64,000 bases of DNA from Nocardia iowensis (GTDB lineage Bacteria > Actinomycetota > Actinomycetes > Mycobacteriales > Mycobacteriaceae): contig NZ_CP078145.1 of NCBI RefSeq assembly GCF_019222765.1, forward strand, positions 1,302,001-1,366,000, in the 5' to 3' direction. The position numbers and the translations under genes were made by a program. Below are positions 8,258 to 16,996 of the stretch, in pieces (position 1 is the stretch's first letter; each line of letters opens with the position of its first letter). The notes under the pieces are model-generated. The model worked only from the letters and a program-made list of their open reading frames with translations, had not been told where the DNA came from and made no database searches.

Positions 8258-8299
8258 AAATGTCGTAGAGCGACATTTTGCGCTTGACGACAAATGTCG
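8258..8299. promoter_or_regulatory. TetR operators, TetR/MFS divergent promoter
   Basis: AAATGTCG-N5-CGACATTT at 8258-8278 is a perfect palindrome. CGACA-AA-TGTCG at 8288-8299 repeats the same core. Further TGTC/GACA half-sites lie up to 8316. The repeated core between divergent regulator and pump genes is the usual TetR-operator arrangement. Confidence 0.7.
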
Positions 8300-8345
8300 C
8301 GAGATGTCAGGATGGCGACTTGTGTCGGATGAAGAGGAGAAAAAG

Positions 8346-9842
8346 GTGACCGAGACTGCGAAAGCGGCAGACGCTCCTGGAAAACAGGGCGGTTCGGCCC
8401 GCTGGTTCGCCCTGGCGGTGATCGCGTTGGCCCAGCTCATGGTGGTTCTCGACGCCACCATCGTGACCATCTCGCTGCCGTTCGCGCAGCATGACCTCGG
8501 GATCAGCGAGGGCAACAAGCAGTGGATGCTGACGGCGTACACACTGATCTTCGGCGGCCTCCTGCTGCTCGGCGGCCGACTGGCCGACTACCTCGGGCGA
8601 CGGCGGATCTTCGTCATCGGCCTGATCGGTTTCGCCGCCGCGTCGGCACTTGCCGGTCTCGCGCAGAACGGTGCGGAGATGTTCGCCGGGCGTGCGCTAC
8701 AAGGCGCGTTCGCGGCGTTGCTCGCCCCAGCGGCGCTGTCGCTGCTGTCGGTGACCTTCACCGAACCCGGTGAACGGGCAACGGCATTCGGCGTGTTCGC
8801 TGGCATCTCCGCCGGTGGCGCCGCGCTGGGCCTGATCGCGGGCGGCGCGCTCACCGAGTACGCCTCGTGGCGCTGGTGCCTGCTGGTGAACACTCCGATC
8901 GCGCTGCTCGCTGTGCTCGGCGCGCTGGCGTGGGTAGTCAAGGACGTGCCTGCCCCGCGCACCGGCGGCTACGACGTGCCGGGCGCGGTCACCGTGACGC
9001 TCGGCCTGATCGCGATCGTGTACGGCTTCAGCCGGGCCGCCGACGACGGCTGGCTCGCGGGCAGCACCATCGGCCTGCTGGTTCTCGGCACCGCGCTGCT
9101 GATCGCGTTCGTCGCGATCGAACGGCGCTCGGCCAATCCGCTGCTACCCCTGCACATTCCCGGTGAGATCAACCGTGGCGGCGCATTCCTCGCCGCGCTG
9201 CTCGTGCCGATCGCCATGTTCGCGATGTTCCTGTTCCTCAGCTACTACTTCCAGATCACCCTCGGCTACTCCTCGCTGAAGGCGGGCTTCGCGTTCCTGC
9301 CGTTCCCGGCCGGTATCGCGATCTCCGCTGGCATCACCAGCGCGCTGCTGCCGAAGATCGGCCCGCGCCCGCTGATGGTGGCCGGTGCGGTACTGGGCGT
9401 ACTCGGTCTGGTGTGGCTGGCCCAGCTGGACTACGGCGACGGCTTCGCGACCAGCGTGCTGCCCGCGCAGGTGCTGATCGCGCTCGGGATGGGTCCGCTG
9501 TTCGTCGGCATGCAGACCGTCGCGCTGCATCAGGTGGAGGAAGCGGATTCGGGCGTGGCCAGTGCGCTGCTCAACGCGGCGCAGCAGGTCGGCGGCGCGG
9601 TCGGCACGGCCCTGCTGACCACCATCTCGGTGCAGACGGCCAAGTCCTACGCGGAGAGCCATCCGACGATCGACAACCTGATCGCCCGCGCCTCGATCCA
9701 CAGCTATGACGTGGCGTTCTATGTCGGCGCCGGGTTCTTCCTCGCCGCCGTGCCGGTGATCGCGCTGATGATCCGCGACCGGCCGGAGAACCTGATCGAG
9801 GGTTCCGAGGACGGGGCGCGCCCGGTGCACGTCGGGGTCTGA
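8346..9842 (+). CDS. MFS transporter, DHA2 (EmrB/QacA) family
   Basis: 498 residues, consistent with the 14-TM DHA2 drug:H+ antiporters. Motif seen in TM1: MVVLDATIVTISLPFAQ, the diagnostic LD...V..ALP signature. Motif A after TM2: GGRLADYLGRRRIF. It likely exports drugs or toxic metabolites. GTG start at 8346 follows GAGGAG; an upstream in-frame ATG is less well placed. Divergent from the TetR gene at 7490, with palindromic operators between. A strong hairpin follows the stop. Confidence 0.92.
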   Translation: MTETAKAADAPGKQGGSARWFALAVIALAQLMVVLDATIVTISLPFAQHDLGISEGNKQWMLTAYTLIFGGLLLLGGRLADYLGRRRIFVIGLIGFAAASALAGLAQNGAEMFAGRALQGAFAALLAPAALSLLSVTFTEPGERATAFGVFAGISAGGAALGLIAGGALTEYASWRWCLLVNTPIALLAVLGALAWVVKDVPAPRTGGYDVPGAVTVTLGLIAIVYGFSRAADDGWLAGSTIGLLVLGTALLIAFVAIERRSANPLLPLHIPGEINRGGAFLAALLVPIAMFAMFLFLSYYFQITLGYSSLKAGFAFLPFPAGIAISAGITSALLPKIGPRPLMVAGAVLGVLGLVWLAQLDYGDGFATSVLPAQVLIALGMGPLFVGMQTVALHQVEEADSGVASALLNAAQQVGGAVGTALLTTISVQTAKSYAESHPTIDNLIARASIHSYDVAFYVGAGFFLAAVPVIALMIRDRPENLIEGSEDGARPVHVGV

Positions 9843-9863
9843 GTATCGAAGGGGCGACCTCCC

Positions 9864-9898
9864 GGTCCGCGTATCGCCAGGGTTGCGGTACGCGGACC
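9864..9898 (+). terminator. Terminator hairpin after the MFS gene
   Basis: GGTCCGCGTA-N15-TACGCGGACC, a 10-bp perfect stem 21 bases after the MFS stop codon. No T-tract follows. Confidence 0.6.
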
Positions 9899-10147
9899 GC
9901 GGTCGTTGTGGCGGCGACCTGCGAATTGCACAATGATCTACCAGTCAGTAAGTTCGTGGGGTTTCTCACTCGGGGGGCTGCCCGCACACCACGATCGTCG
10001 GCAGCAGTACGCTTGTCTTGTTTGACCACACGTCTCGCGGACAACGCGGGGCATATACGTTGTCTGTTGGAACAGCTGGGGTCCGCTCACAAGCGTGTTC
10101 ACCTGGCCGTGCAATGAGGGCACCATCCTAGGAGGACACGAAGATCC
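9899..10147 (+). promoter_or_regulatory. Upstream region of icd
   Basis: No credible gene. TTGCAC (9926-9931) and TAAGTT (9949-9954) with a 17-bp spacer could form a sigma-70-like promoter. GACAACG-N11-CGTTGTC (10040-10064) is a palindrome in the leader. CTAGGAGGACACG at about 10129 is the icd ribosome binding site. The long leader suggests regulation; I cannot say by what. Confidence 0.4.
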
Positions 10148-11365
10148 ATGTCCAAAATCAAGGTTGAAGGTACCGTCGTCGAACTCGACGGCGACGAGAT
10201 GACCCGGATCATCTGGCAGTTCATCAAGGACAAGCTGATCCATCCGTATCTCGATGTGAACCTCGAGTACTACGACCTGGGCATCGAATACCGGGACAAG
10301 ACAGACGACCAGGTCACCATCGACGCGGCCGAGGCGATCAAGCGCCACGGTGTCGGCGTCAAGTGCGCCACGATCACCCCGGACGAGGCACGCGTCAAGG
10401 AATTCGGCCTGAAGAAGATGTGGCGGTCGCCGAACGGCACCATCCGCAACATCCTGGGCGGCACCATCTTCCGTGCGCCGATCATCATCTCCAACGTTCC
10501 GCGCCTGGTGCCCGGCTGGACCAAGCCGATCATCATCGGCAGGCACGCGTTCGGTGACCAGTACCGCGCCACCGATTTCAAGGTGTATCAGGCGGGCACG
10601 GTCACCGTGACCTTCACGCCGGAGGACGGCAGCGAGCCGATCCAGCACGAGGTCGTGAAGATGCCCGAGGACGGCGGCGTCGTCATGGGGATGTACAACT
10701 TCAAGGACTCGATCATCGATTTCGCGCGGGCCTCGTTCAATTACGGCCTGCAGCAGAACTACCCGGTGTATCTCTCGACGAAGAACACCATCCTCAAGGC
10801 CTACGACGGCATGTTCAAGGACACCTTCCAGGATGTCTTCGACGCCGAATTCAAGACCCAGTTCGACGCGGCGGGCCTGACCTACGAGCACCGCCTGATC
10901 GACGACATGGTCGCCTCCTCGATGAAGTGGGAGGGCGGCTACGTCTGGGCCTGTAAGAACTACGACGGCGACGTCCAGTCCGACACCGTCGCACAGGGCT
11001 TCGGTTCGCTCGGCCTGATGACGTCGGTGCTGCTGACCCCGGACGGCAAGACCTGCGAGGCGGAGGCCGCGCACGGCACCGTCACCCGGCACTACCGCCA
11101 GCACCAGCAGGGCAAGCCGACCTCGACCAACCCGATCGCGTCGATCTTCGCCTGGACGCGCGGGCTCGAGCACCGCGGCAAGCTGGACAACACCCCCGAG
11201 GTCATCGGCTTCGCGCAGACCCTCGAGGATGTCGTCATCAAGACCGTCGAGGGCGGTCAGATGACCAAGGACCTGGCCTCGCTCGTCGGCGGCGACCAGG
11301 GCTACCTGAGCACCGAGGAATTCCTCGGCGCGCTCGACGCCAACCTGGCCCGCGCCCTGCGCTGA
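10148..11365 (+). CDS. icd: NADP-dependent isocitrate dehydrogenase
   Basis: 405 residues, the dimeric eukaryote-like type II NADP-IDH (same type as mycobacterial Icd1). TCA-cycle step: isocitrate to 2-oxoglutarate with CO2 and NADPH. Seen: [11 protein letters not shown] near the N-terminus, [15 protein letters not shown], the substrate segment [34 protein letters not shown], and [30 protein letters not shown] for metal binding. Good AGGAGG site. Position beside metYX is conserved with Rv3339c. Confidence 0.97.
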   Translation: MSKIKVEGTVVELDGDEMTRIIWQFIKDKLIHPYLDVNLEYYDLGIEYRDKTDDQVTIDAAEAIKRHGVGVKCATITPDEARVKEFGLKKMWRSPNGTIRNILGGTIFRAPIIISNVPRLVPGWTKPIIIGRHAFGDQYRATDFKVYQAGTVTVTFTPEDGSEPIQHEVVKMPEDGGVVMGMYNFKDSIIDFARASFNYGLQQNYPVYLSTKNTILKAYDGMFKDTFQDVFDAEFKTQFDAAGLTYEHRLIDDMVASSMKWEGGYVWACKNYDGDVQSDTVAQGFGSLGLMTSVLLTPDGKTCEAEAAHGTVTRHYRQHQQGKPTSTNPIASIFAWTRGLEHRGKLDNTPEVIGFAQTLEDVVIKTVEGGQMTKDLASLVGGDQGYLSTEEFLGALDANLARALR

Positions 11366-11376
11366 CCGGTGAATAT

Positions 11377-11452
11377 CCCGGCGCTGGATAGAGAATCCGG
11401 CGCCGGGTGTGAACATACGGGCACCCGCACCACCTGGTGGTACGGGTGCCCG
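11377..11452. terminator. Tandem hairpins between convergent icd and reductase genes
   Basis: First hairpin 11377-11407: CCCGGCGC and GCGCCGGG with an inner GGAT/ATCC stem. Second hairpin 11418-11452: CGGGCACCCG and CGGGTGCCCG with an inner CCACC/GGTGG stem, followed on the plus strand by a TTTT at about 11457. Together they should end both the icd transcript and the convergent reductase transcript. Confidence 0.75.
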
Positions 11453-11466
11453 GACTGTTTTCCGGG

Positions 11467-12378
11467 TCAGGCGGAGACCGGGCTCTCGCGCAGCTCCGAG
11501 ATGGCCCGCGTGAGGTTGTCCGATCCGTGACCGCGTTCGATACCCGCTTCGAACAAGTGCTGCAGCGGGTCGAGCAGGTCGGTGCGAATGCCCTGGTCGC
11601 GACTGGCGGTGCGGAGCATCCGCAGCACGGTCGAAATGTCCGCGAGACCGACGAAGGTGGGTGCGAAATCGCCGGAGTCCAGATCGGTGGCGAGGGTCGG
11701 CAGCACGTCGAGCAGTTCGCGTAACCACGGCACCAGGAACGTGGCGGTGAAATCGCGTGCCGTGGTGTGTTCGCCGCCGATCATCGCCGTGGCCTGGAAG
11801 AAACCGCTGAACAGGCCGTACATGCCCGCCAGCACTGCCATATCGTGCTTGGCCGCAACTCCGGCGTCGGTCCCTAGATACTTCGCCGTTCCCAATTCCG
11901 CGATCGTCGCGCCGTGCTCGGCCTGCGCCGCTGGCGACCCGCTGTACGGGAGCAGGGCGTCGGGCGTGCCCAATGTCGCGGGCATGCCGAGGATTCCGCC
12001 GTCCAAGAACCGGCCTTGCCGCGTGGCCATCCAGCTCGCGAGCTCGCGTGCCTCGGCGGGGCGGCCGGTCGAAACATTCAGCACGGTGCGCCCGGCCAGC
12101 GCTTCGGGGACGGATTCGAGCAGCGCCGCAACGCCGGCGGTGTCGGCGATCGAGACGACGGTCAGCGCGCTCGCGGTCAGCGCTTCGGCGAGCGAGTCAG
12201 CACGAACAGCGCCCAACTCGTCCAGCTGTGGTGCTCTGTCCGGCGAACGATTCCACACCGTCGTCGGGTAGCCGCCGCGCAAATACACCTCCGCGATCGC
12301 CGCGCCCATGGTCCCGAGTCCGAGCACTGTCACCGGCGTGCGTTGTCCAGCTGATGCTGCTGTGTGGTCGCTGGTCAT
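11467..12378 (-). CDS. NADP-dependent oxidoreductase, imine reductase/beta-hydroxyacid dehydrogenase superfamily
   Basis: 303 residues. Rossmann fold: VTVLGLGTMGAAIAEVYLRGGYPTTVWNRSPDRA near the N-terminus, NADP-preferring because Asn-Arg-Ser follows strand 2. VLNVSTGRP and the interdomain helix AKHDMAVLAGMYGLFSGFFQATAM fit imine reductases and related NADPH enzymes. The C-terminal helical domain is present. Substrate unknown. ATG at 12378 follows GGAGG. Divergent from a GlxA-type regulator, which may control it. Confidence 0.8.
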   Translation of the reverse strand: MTSDHTAASAGQRTPVTVLGLGTMGAAIAEVYLRGGYPTTVWNRSPDRAPQLDELGAVRADSLAEALTASALTVVSIADTAGVAALLESVPEALAGRTVLNVSTGRPAEARELASWMATRQGRFLDGGILGMPATLGTPDALLPYSGSPAAQAEHGATIAELGTAKYLGTDAGVAAKHDMAVLAGMYGLFSGFFQATAMIGGEHTTARDFTATFLVPWLRELLDVLPTLATDLDSGDFAPTFVGLADISTVLRMLRTASRDQGIRTDLLDPLQHLFEAGIERGHGSDNLTRAISELRESPVSA

Positions 12379-12481
12379 ACATTCCTCCGTAGGTCGAGTT
12401 CGGTAGGTGGGCGCCCGAAGATCAGTCTTCGCACTCCGATCGCTGCGCACGAGTGGCAGGACTGACCATCGGCGAACGTTT

Positions 12482-12500
12482 CCTGCCATATGCTGGCAGG
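12482..12500. promoter_or_regulatory. Palindrome at the GlxA-type regulator start
   Basis: CCTGCCA-N5-TGGCAGG, a 7-bp perfect inverted repeat immediately before (and overlapping) the regulator's possible start codons (12490 and 12502). In the reductase/regulator divergent spacer it is the strongest symmetrical element, so it may be the regulator's own operator. Confidence 0.45.
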
Positions 12501-12501
12501 C

Positions 12502-13503
12502 ATGACCGGCCGCACCATCGCCATCGCCGTCACGCCGGGAGCCATGCATCCCTGGGACCTCTACGAGCTGGGCGTGGTCGCCTCGATCTTCGGCACTCCC
12601 CAACCGGATCTCGCCGATCCCTGGTACGAGCTGCGGATCTGCTCGGTGCTGCCCGAGGTGACCGAGTCGTCCATCGGGCACGGTGCGTACCTGCGCGCCG
12701 AATATGGTGTGGCCGAGCTGGTGTCGGCCGATACCGTGTTCGTACCCTCGGTCGCCTACGACTGCGTCGCCGCCGACCGCGAGGTGCCCCAAGAGCTGCT
12801 CGACGTGCTCATCGAGGCGAAGCACAGGGGAGCGCGGATGGTCGCGCTGTGCACCGGCGCGTTCGTGCTCGCCGCGGCGGGCATCTTGGACGGGCGCCGG
12901 ATCGCCACGCACTGGGAGCACGCGGCCATCCTGGCCCGCCGCTATCCCGCCGTCGAGATCGACGGCACGGCGCTCTATGTCGATGACGGTGACATTCTCA
13001 CCAGCGCGGGGATGACCGCGGCGCTCGATCTGTCACTGCACCTGGTGCGCCGCGATTTCGGCGCCGCCGTCGCCAACCGGCTGGCCAGGCGACTGGTGGT
13101 CCCGCCGCATCGTGCGGGCGATCAGGCCCAGTTCGTCGATCTGTCGGTCCAGGCAAGAGCCGAGGCCGATCTCGGCCCCACACTGGAATGGGCCGCCGCC
13201 CACCTCGATGAGCCACTCACCGTCGAGTTGCTCGCCGCCCGCGCCGCCATGAGTCCGCGCACCTTCCACCGGCGACTGCGGCAATCGATCGGCGCCACGC
13301 CGAAGCAGTGGTTGCTGACCCAACGCCTGGCCCGCGCGCAAACGCTGCTGGAGTCCACCGACTTCGGCATCGACCGGATCAGTCGGCTGTGCGGCCTCGG
13401 CACCGCCGCCAACCTGCGCCGCCACTTCGCCGCCGTCGTGGGTGTCACGCCCGTCGAGTATCGCCGCACCTTCGAACAGCGCGAGGCGCCGCCCGCCGCC
13501 TGA
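12502..13503 (+). CDS. GlxA family transcriptional regulator (DJ-1/PfpI domain plus AraC helix-turn-helix)
   Basis: About 333 residues. N-terminal DJ-1/PfpI-like domain (about 1-175) with the elbow-like ALCTGAFVLAAAGILDGRRIATHWEHA containing the conserved Cys. C-terminal AraC HTH pair (about 235-325): LTVELLAARAAMSPRTFHRRLRQSIGATPKQWLLTQRLARAQTLLE and GLGTAANLRRHFAAVVGVTPVEYRRTF. Such proteins sense small metabolites. ATG at 12502 chosen; ATG 12490 four codons earlier lies inside a palindrome. Divergent from the imine-reductase-like gene, its likely target. Confidence 0.88.
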   Translation: MTGRTIAIAVTPGAMHPWDLYELGVVASIFGTPQPDLADPWYELRICSVLPEVTESSIGHGAYLRAEYGVAELVSADTVFVPSVAYDCVAADREVPQELLDVLIEAKHRGARMVALCTGAFVLAAAGILDGRRIATHWEHAAILARRYPAVEIDGTALYVDDGDILTSAGMTAALDLSLHLVRRDFGAAVANRLARRLVVPPHRAGDQAQFVDLSVQARAEADLGPTLEWAAAHLDEPLTVELLAARAAMSPRTFHRRLRQSIGATPKQWLLTQRLARAQTLLESTDFGIDRISRLCGLGTAANLRRHFAAVVGVTPVEYRRTFEQREAPPAA

Positions 13504-13756
13504 GTCAGCCCGGTGAATGTTTCGGAGCTGGAAGCGAATCCGCAGCCGGATGACGCTGGCCACATCCGGTGGTTCAGGTGCTCGGGTCGTTGCGGGGTAC
13601 GCCGTTGTTTCCAAACGGAAATTGCCAGGTCGCATGGCTGGTGCGTCCAGATTGCGCGTTTTTACATTCTGACCTGCACGTTTTCTTTACGGCATGGTGT
13701 CTCAACTCACGTTTACTCGGGAAGCGAAACCGGTCGGAGAGGCGTTTCATGAACAT
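13504..13756 (+). other. Leader between regulator and MFS gene
   Basis: 253 bases without a convincing gene. An AT-richer stretch lies at 13595-13710, with CCGTT-N7-AACGG at 13602-13618. A tiny ORF of three codons (Met-Asn-Met, 13749-13760) ends over the GTG start proposed for the MFS gene. A promoter is likely here but no clear -10/-35 pair is visible. Confidence 0.3.
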
Positions 13757-14995
13757 GTGACCACCCCACTCGCCACCCAGGTTCCCGCACGCCCCGAGGC
13801 TGAGCGGACGAGCTGGCATGTCCCGGCCATGCTCGCGCTGGCGCTCGGCGGATTCGGCATCGGCACAACAGAATTCGTCACCATGGGTTTGCTGCCGGAT
13901 ATCGCCCGCGCGATGGGCGTCTCCGAGCCGACCGCGGGACATGCGGTGTCCGCGTACGCGCTCGGTGTGGTGATCGGCGCGCCGGTCATCGCCGCCCTGT
14001 CCGCGCGGGTCTCCCGCAAGAAACTGCTCATCGCCCTGATGGCCGCGTTCACCCTGGGCAACGCGGCGACCGTGCTCGCGCCGACCTTCGGCACGCTGGT
14101 GCTCGCGCGGTTCGTCTCCGGCCTGCCGCACGGCGCGTACTTCGGCGTCGCCTCGCTGGCCGCCGCCACGCTGGCCCCGGTGGGGCAGCGCGCGAAGGCG
14201 GTTGCCGCGGTTATGCTCGGGTTGAGCGCCGCCAATGTCGTCGGCGTTCCCAGCGCGACTTGGCTGGGCCAGCATCTCGGCTGGCGCGACGCCTACGTCG
14301 TTGTCGCGATCATCGGGCTTGCGACGGTAGCCGCCCTGATCAGGTACGTGCCCGAACTCACCGGCATCACGATGACCAATCCGATGACCGAGCTCGGCGC
14401 ACTGCGCCGACCCCAGGTGCTGCTGACCCTGCTGGTCGGCGCGATCGGCTTCGGCGGCATGTTCGCCGTGTACACCTACATCACCACCACGCTCACCGGT
14501 GTCGCCGGGATGTCGCCCGGCCTGGTTCCGGTGGTGCTGATGCTGTTCGGTGTCGGCATGGTGGTCGGCAACATCGTCGGCGGTGTGCTGGCCGATCGCG
14601 GCGTGGACCGGGCGATCTACGCCGCGATGATCGGCATGGCCGTCATCCTCGCCGTATTCGTTGCGGCGGCGCACAATCCGTACACCGCCGCGATCGGGGC
14701 ATTCCTGGTCGGCGCGACCGGCGCGTCGCTGGCACCAGGACTGCAGACTCGGCTGATGGACGTGGCGCACGAGGCGCAGACGCTGGCCGCCGCGCTGAAC
14801 CACGCCGCGTTGAACATCGCCAACGCCGCGGGCGCGTGGCTCGGCGGCGCCGTGATCGCCGCCGGGCTAGGCTATACCGCGCCCGCCATGGTCGGCGCGG
14901 GCCTGGCCGTTGTCGGCGTGCTGCTGTTCGCGATCACCGTCTGGGCGGCCCGCCGGGACGCTCGCCTCGTCGCGGCTGCGGCGCTCCTGGCCTGA
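13757..14995 (+). CDS. MFS transporter, DHA1-like (arabinose efflux/Cml type)
   Basis: 412 residues from the GTG at 13757. Twelve TM segments. TM1 region reads LALGGFGIGTTEFVTMGLLPDIARAMGVS, diagnostic of the AraJ/YdhP/PbuE-like branch. The TM2-3 loop has the motif-A remnant SARVSRKKLLIALMA. The family exports sugars, purines or drugs; substrate is unknown. The alternative ATG at 13694 adds 21 residues that are hydrophilic and unlike family N-termini. A TetR gene follows 52 bp downstream in the same direction. Confidence 0.85.
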   Translation: MTTPLATQVPARPEAERTSWHVPAMLALALGGFGIGTTEFVTMGLLPDIARAMGVSEPTAGHAVSAYALGVVIGAPVIAALSARVSRKKLLIALMAAFTLGNAATVLAPTFGTLVLARFVSGLPHGAYFGVASLAAATLAPVGQRAKAVAAVMLGLSAANVVGVPSATWLGQHLGWRDAYVVVAIIGLATVAALIRYVPELTGITMTNPMTELGALRRPQVLLTLLVGAIGFGGMFAVYTYITTTLTGVAGMSPGLVPVVLMLFGVGMVVGNIVGGVLADRGVDRAIYAAMIGMAVILAVFVAAAHNPYTAAIGAFLVGATGASLAPGLQTRLMDVAHEAQTLAAALNHAALNIANAAGAWLGGAVIAAGLGYTAPAMVGAGLAVVGVLLFAITVWAARRDARLVAAAALLA

Positions 14996-15012
14996 CGCGC
15001 GCTTCGGGCTGA

Positions 15013-15030
15013 ACATACAGAACTGTATGT
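15013..15030. promoter_or_regulatory. 18-bp palindromic operator at the TetR gene, shared with the beta-oxidation operon
   Basis: ACATACA-N4-TGTATGT, 17 bases before the TetR ATG at 15048. In this copy the symmetry extends to ACATACAG-AA-CTGTATGT. The same motif with identical N4 spacing recurs at 18931-18948. Typical size and symmetry for a TetR dimer. Confidence 0.75.
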
Positions 15031-15047
15031 AAGTGTAGAATCGCCGG

Positions 15048-15692
15048 ATGGCCAGGATCGAAGTCGCGAAACCGCAGCGCCGCACCCAGGAACAGCGCAG
15101 CACCGAGATGCGCACCCGGCTGCTCGACGCGACCATCGACTGTCTGGTCGAGTACGGGTACGCGGGGACGACGACGCCGCGGGTCGCCGAACGGGCCGGG
15201 GTCACCCGTGGCGCACAGGTGCACCACTTCGGATCCAAGACCGACCTGGTGGTTGCCGCGATCAGTCACCTGGCGCAACTGCGCGCGGAGACCGCGATGC
15301 GGGAGATGGCCAAGGTCGAACGCGGCAACGATCCGGTCGGCGCGGCGCTGGATTTCCTGTGGGAGCTGCACCAGGGTCCGCTGTTCATCGCGACTGTCGA
15401 ACTGTGGGTGGCCGGTCGGACCGATCCGGTGCTGGCCGCGGCGATGGAGAAGGTCGAGCCGTTCGTGAACAACGCCGTCCTGATGGCCGTCGCCCGGTTC
15501 GTGCCGGACGAGATCCGCCGCAAGGAGGCCCGCGACTTCATCTACACCGCGATGGACGCGCTGCGCGGCATCCTGGTCTCCAACTTCATCGACCCGGACA
15601 ACGAACGGGCGCAACGCCGTTGGCGTCGCGCGACCGCGCACTTGCACAACATCGCCGAGGCCGCGCTTGCCGACGTTCGCGCGGCGGAGTGA
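15048..15692 (+). CDS. TetR family regulator, probable controller of the beta-oxidation operon at 19-24 kb
   Basis: 214 residues. DNA-binding domain at about 20-70: MRTRLLDATIDCLVEYGYAGTTTPRVAERAGVTRGAQVHHFGSKTDLVVAAI. The ligand domain is long and all-helical. The promoter carries an 18-bp palindrome almost identical to one in front of the SCP-x thiolase gene 4 kb away, so I infer autoregulation plus control of that operon, perhaps with an acyl-CoA as ligand. It could also affect the MFS gene upstream. Confidence 0.88.
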   Translation: MARIEVAKPQRRTQEQRSTEMRTRLLDATIDCLVEYGYAGTTTPRVAERAGVTRGAQVHHFGSKTDLVVAAISHLAQLRAETAMREMAKVERGNDPVGAALDFLWELHQGPLFIATVELWVAGRTDPVLAAAMEKVEPFVNNAVLMAVARFVPDEIRRKEARDFIYTAMDALRGILVSNFIDPDNERAQRRWRRATAHLHNIAEAALADVRAAE

Positions 15693-15704
15693 GCGGGCGG
15701 GCGG

Positions 15705-16880
15705 CTATTCGCCGCACAGGCCTTGGGTGACAACGGCGTTCGCTTTCGCGAAAAGCTCGGCGAAGCCCTCGAAGTCGTCCCAGCGTAGGACGGTTCCCGT
15801 GGTCACCGACATCTCGAAGCGTCTGGTGCCATCGATCGTGCTGTACGCCTCCGAGTAATAGCCCGGGACGTTTCCGTTGTGACCGATGCCGACGCACTCC
15901 GGGCCGAACTCCTGTCGCAGCAATCCGAGACCGTAATCCATGCCGGGCGCCATCGGCCTGGTCGTCCGCATCTCGGCGAGCAGGGGCGGCGCGAGGAGTC
16001 GGCCGCCGAACAGGGCGCCGACGAAGGTGTCGAGATCTCGCGTTGAAGAGATCATTTCGCCCGCGGCCCCTGCCCACGAGGGATTTTGGCGGGTCAGGTC
16101 GGCAGTCAGCTGTGCGCCGTTCTCCTCGTACACCAGATAGCCGTGGGCGTGCGGCCCGATGATCTCCGGCCAAGTCCCTGGCACGAGGGTCTCCCACAGG
16201 CCGAGCGGCACCACGATGCGGCTGTAGATCTGCAGGCCGTACGGCAGTCCGGTGAGCTTTTCGATCAGCATTCCGGCCAGTTGATAGTTCGTGTTGGAGT
16301 ACGACCAATCGGTGCCCGGCTCGAACCGGGCCGGCTTGGTCAGTGCGAACCGAATCAGTTCATCGGGCTGGTAGTCACGATAAAACGCGTCCACGGATGC
16401 CCTGCCCGACTCCGGCAGAATCCCGGTTTCGATGGTCCCGTCGGGCCGCAATTCGCCGGTGTACGAGAACAGGCCGCTGGTGTGTTGCAACACCATTCGC
16501 ACGGTGATGCGCGGGTCAAGGCCGAACTGAGGCAAGTGCCGGGCCACCGGATCTTCCAGCCCGAGCCGACCCTCGCCGACCAACTGCAGGAGCACCGTCG
16601 CCACAAAGGTTTTGGTGATGCTGCCGATCCGGAACCGCCCGTCCACCGGCACCGGCTCCGGACGGCCCAACTCCGCCACTCCGGCGCTACCCGTCCACCC
16701 GCCGTGCTGGTCGTGCACCCGCACTTGGACCCCGGCCGCACCGGCCGCGATCAGCTCCTCCATGGCCCGCTGCAGCCCGACACGCTCCGCAACCGCCGGA
16801 GCCGCCACGGCACCCGCCCCCGCCGACCCGATCAGCACGACGGCCGAAACGAATGCAATCCCCAACCGCCGCAACAACAT
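15705..16880 (-). CDS. Secreted serine hydrolase, beta-lactamase class C/D-Ala-D-Ala carboxypeptidase family
   Basis: 391 residues. Signal peptide (LLRRLGIAFVSAVVLIGSAGAGAVAAPA, cut after about residue 28). Active-site SxxK at Ser87-Ile-Thr-Lys90 and the YxN motif at Tyr194-Ser-Asn196; a GHNG segment near the C-terminus serves as the HxG motif. Resembles Streptomyces R61-like carboxypeptidases and esterases. May act on peptidoglycan peptides or esters. Start 16880 places the signal peptide at the N-terminus; longer upstream codons would break it. Confidence 0.88.
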   Translation of the reverse strand: MLLRRLGIAFVSAVVLIGSAGAGAVAAPAVAERVGLQRAMEELIAAGAAGVQVRVHDQHGGWTGSAGVAELGRPEPVPVDGRFRIGSITKTFVATVLLQLVGEGRLGLEDPVARHLPQFGLDPRITVRMVLQHTSGLFSYTGELRPDGTIETGILPESGRASVDAFYRDYQPDELIRFALTKPARFEPGTDWSYSNTNYQLAGMLIEKLTGLPYGLQIYSRIVVPLGLWETLVPGTWPEIIGPHAHGYLVYEENGAQLTADLTRQNPSWAGAAGEMISSTRDLDTFVGALFGGRLLAPPLLAEMRTTRPMAPGMDYGLGLLRQEFGPECVGIGHNGNVPGYYSEAYSTIDGTRRFEMSVTTGTVLRWDDFEGFAELFAKANAVVTQGLCGE

Positions 16881-16940
16881 CAAACCCCCCGCGTGAGATC
16901 CGTCCCCCCAGGTTAACCGCTCTCCTCCCACCATTGTCGA

Positions 16941-16987
16941 CGAAAGGGACATGACCGAGGACGTTTGCCTCGGTCATGTCCCTTTCG
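16941..16987. terminator. 20-bp perfect-stem terminator after the NCS1 permease
   Basis: Inverted repeat arms 16941-16960 and 16968-16987, complementary at all 20 positions, 7-base loop. It begins ten bases past the permease stop (16997, minus strand). No T-tract. It is also the strongest hairpin in the window. Confidence 0.75.
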
Positions 16988-16996
16988 CCAGCGAGA

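Noticed and set aside
9938..11728. 596-codon minus-strand open frame opposite icd
   Set aside because: Antisense to a fully conserved icd; composition is His/Asp/Val shadow type.
13569..13760. 63-codon ORF before the MFS gene
   Set aside because: No ribosome site, no family, atypical composition; only its end (Met-Asn-Met) touching the MFS start is notable.
13574..14803. Minus-strand open frame opposite the MFS gene
   Set aside because: His/Asp/Gln/Gly-rich shadow with no motif; the plus-strand MFS protein is clear.
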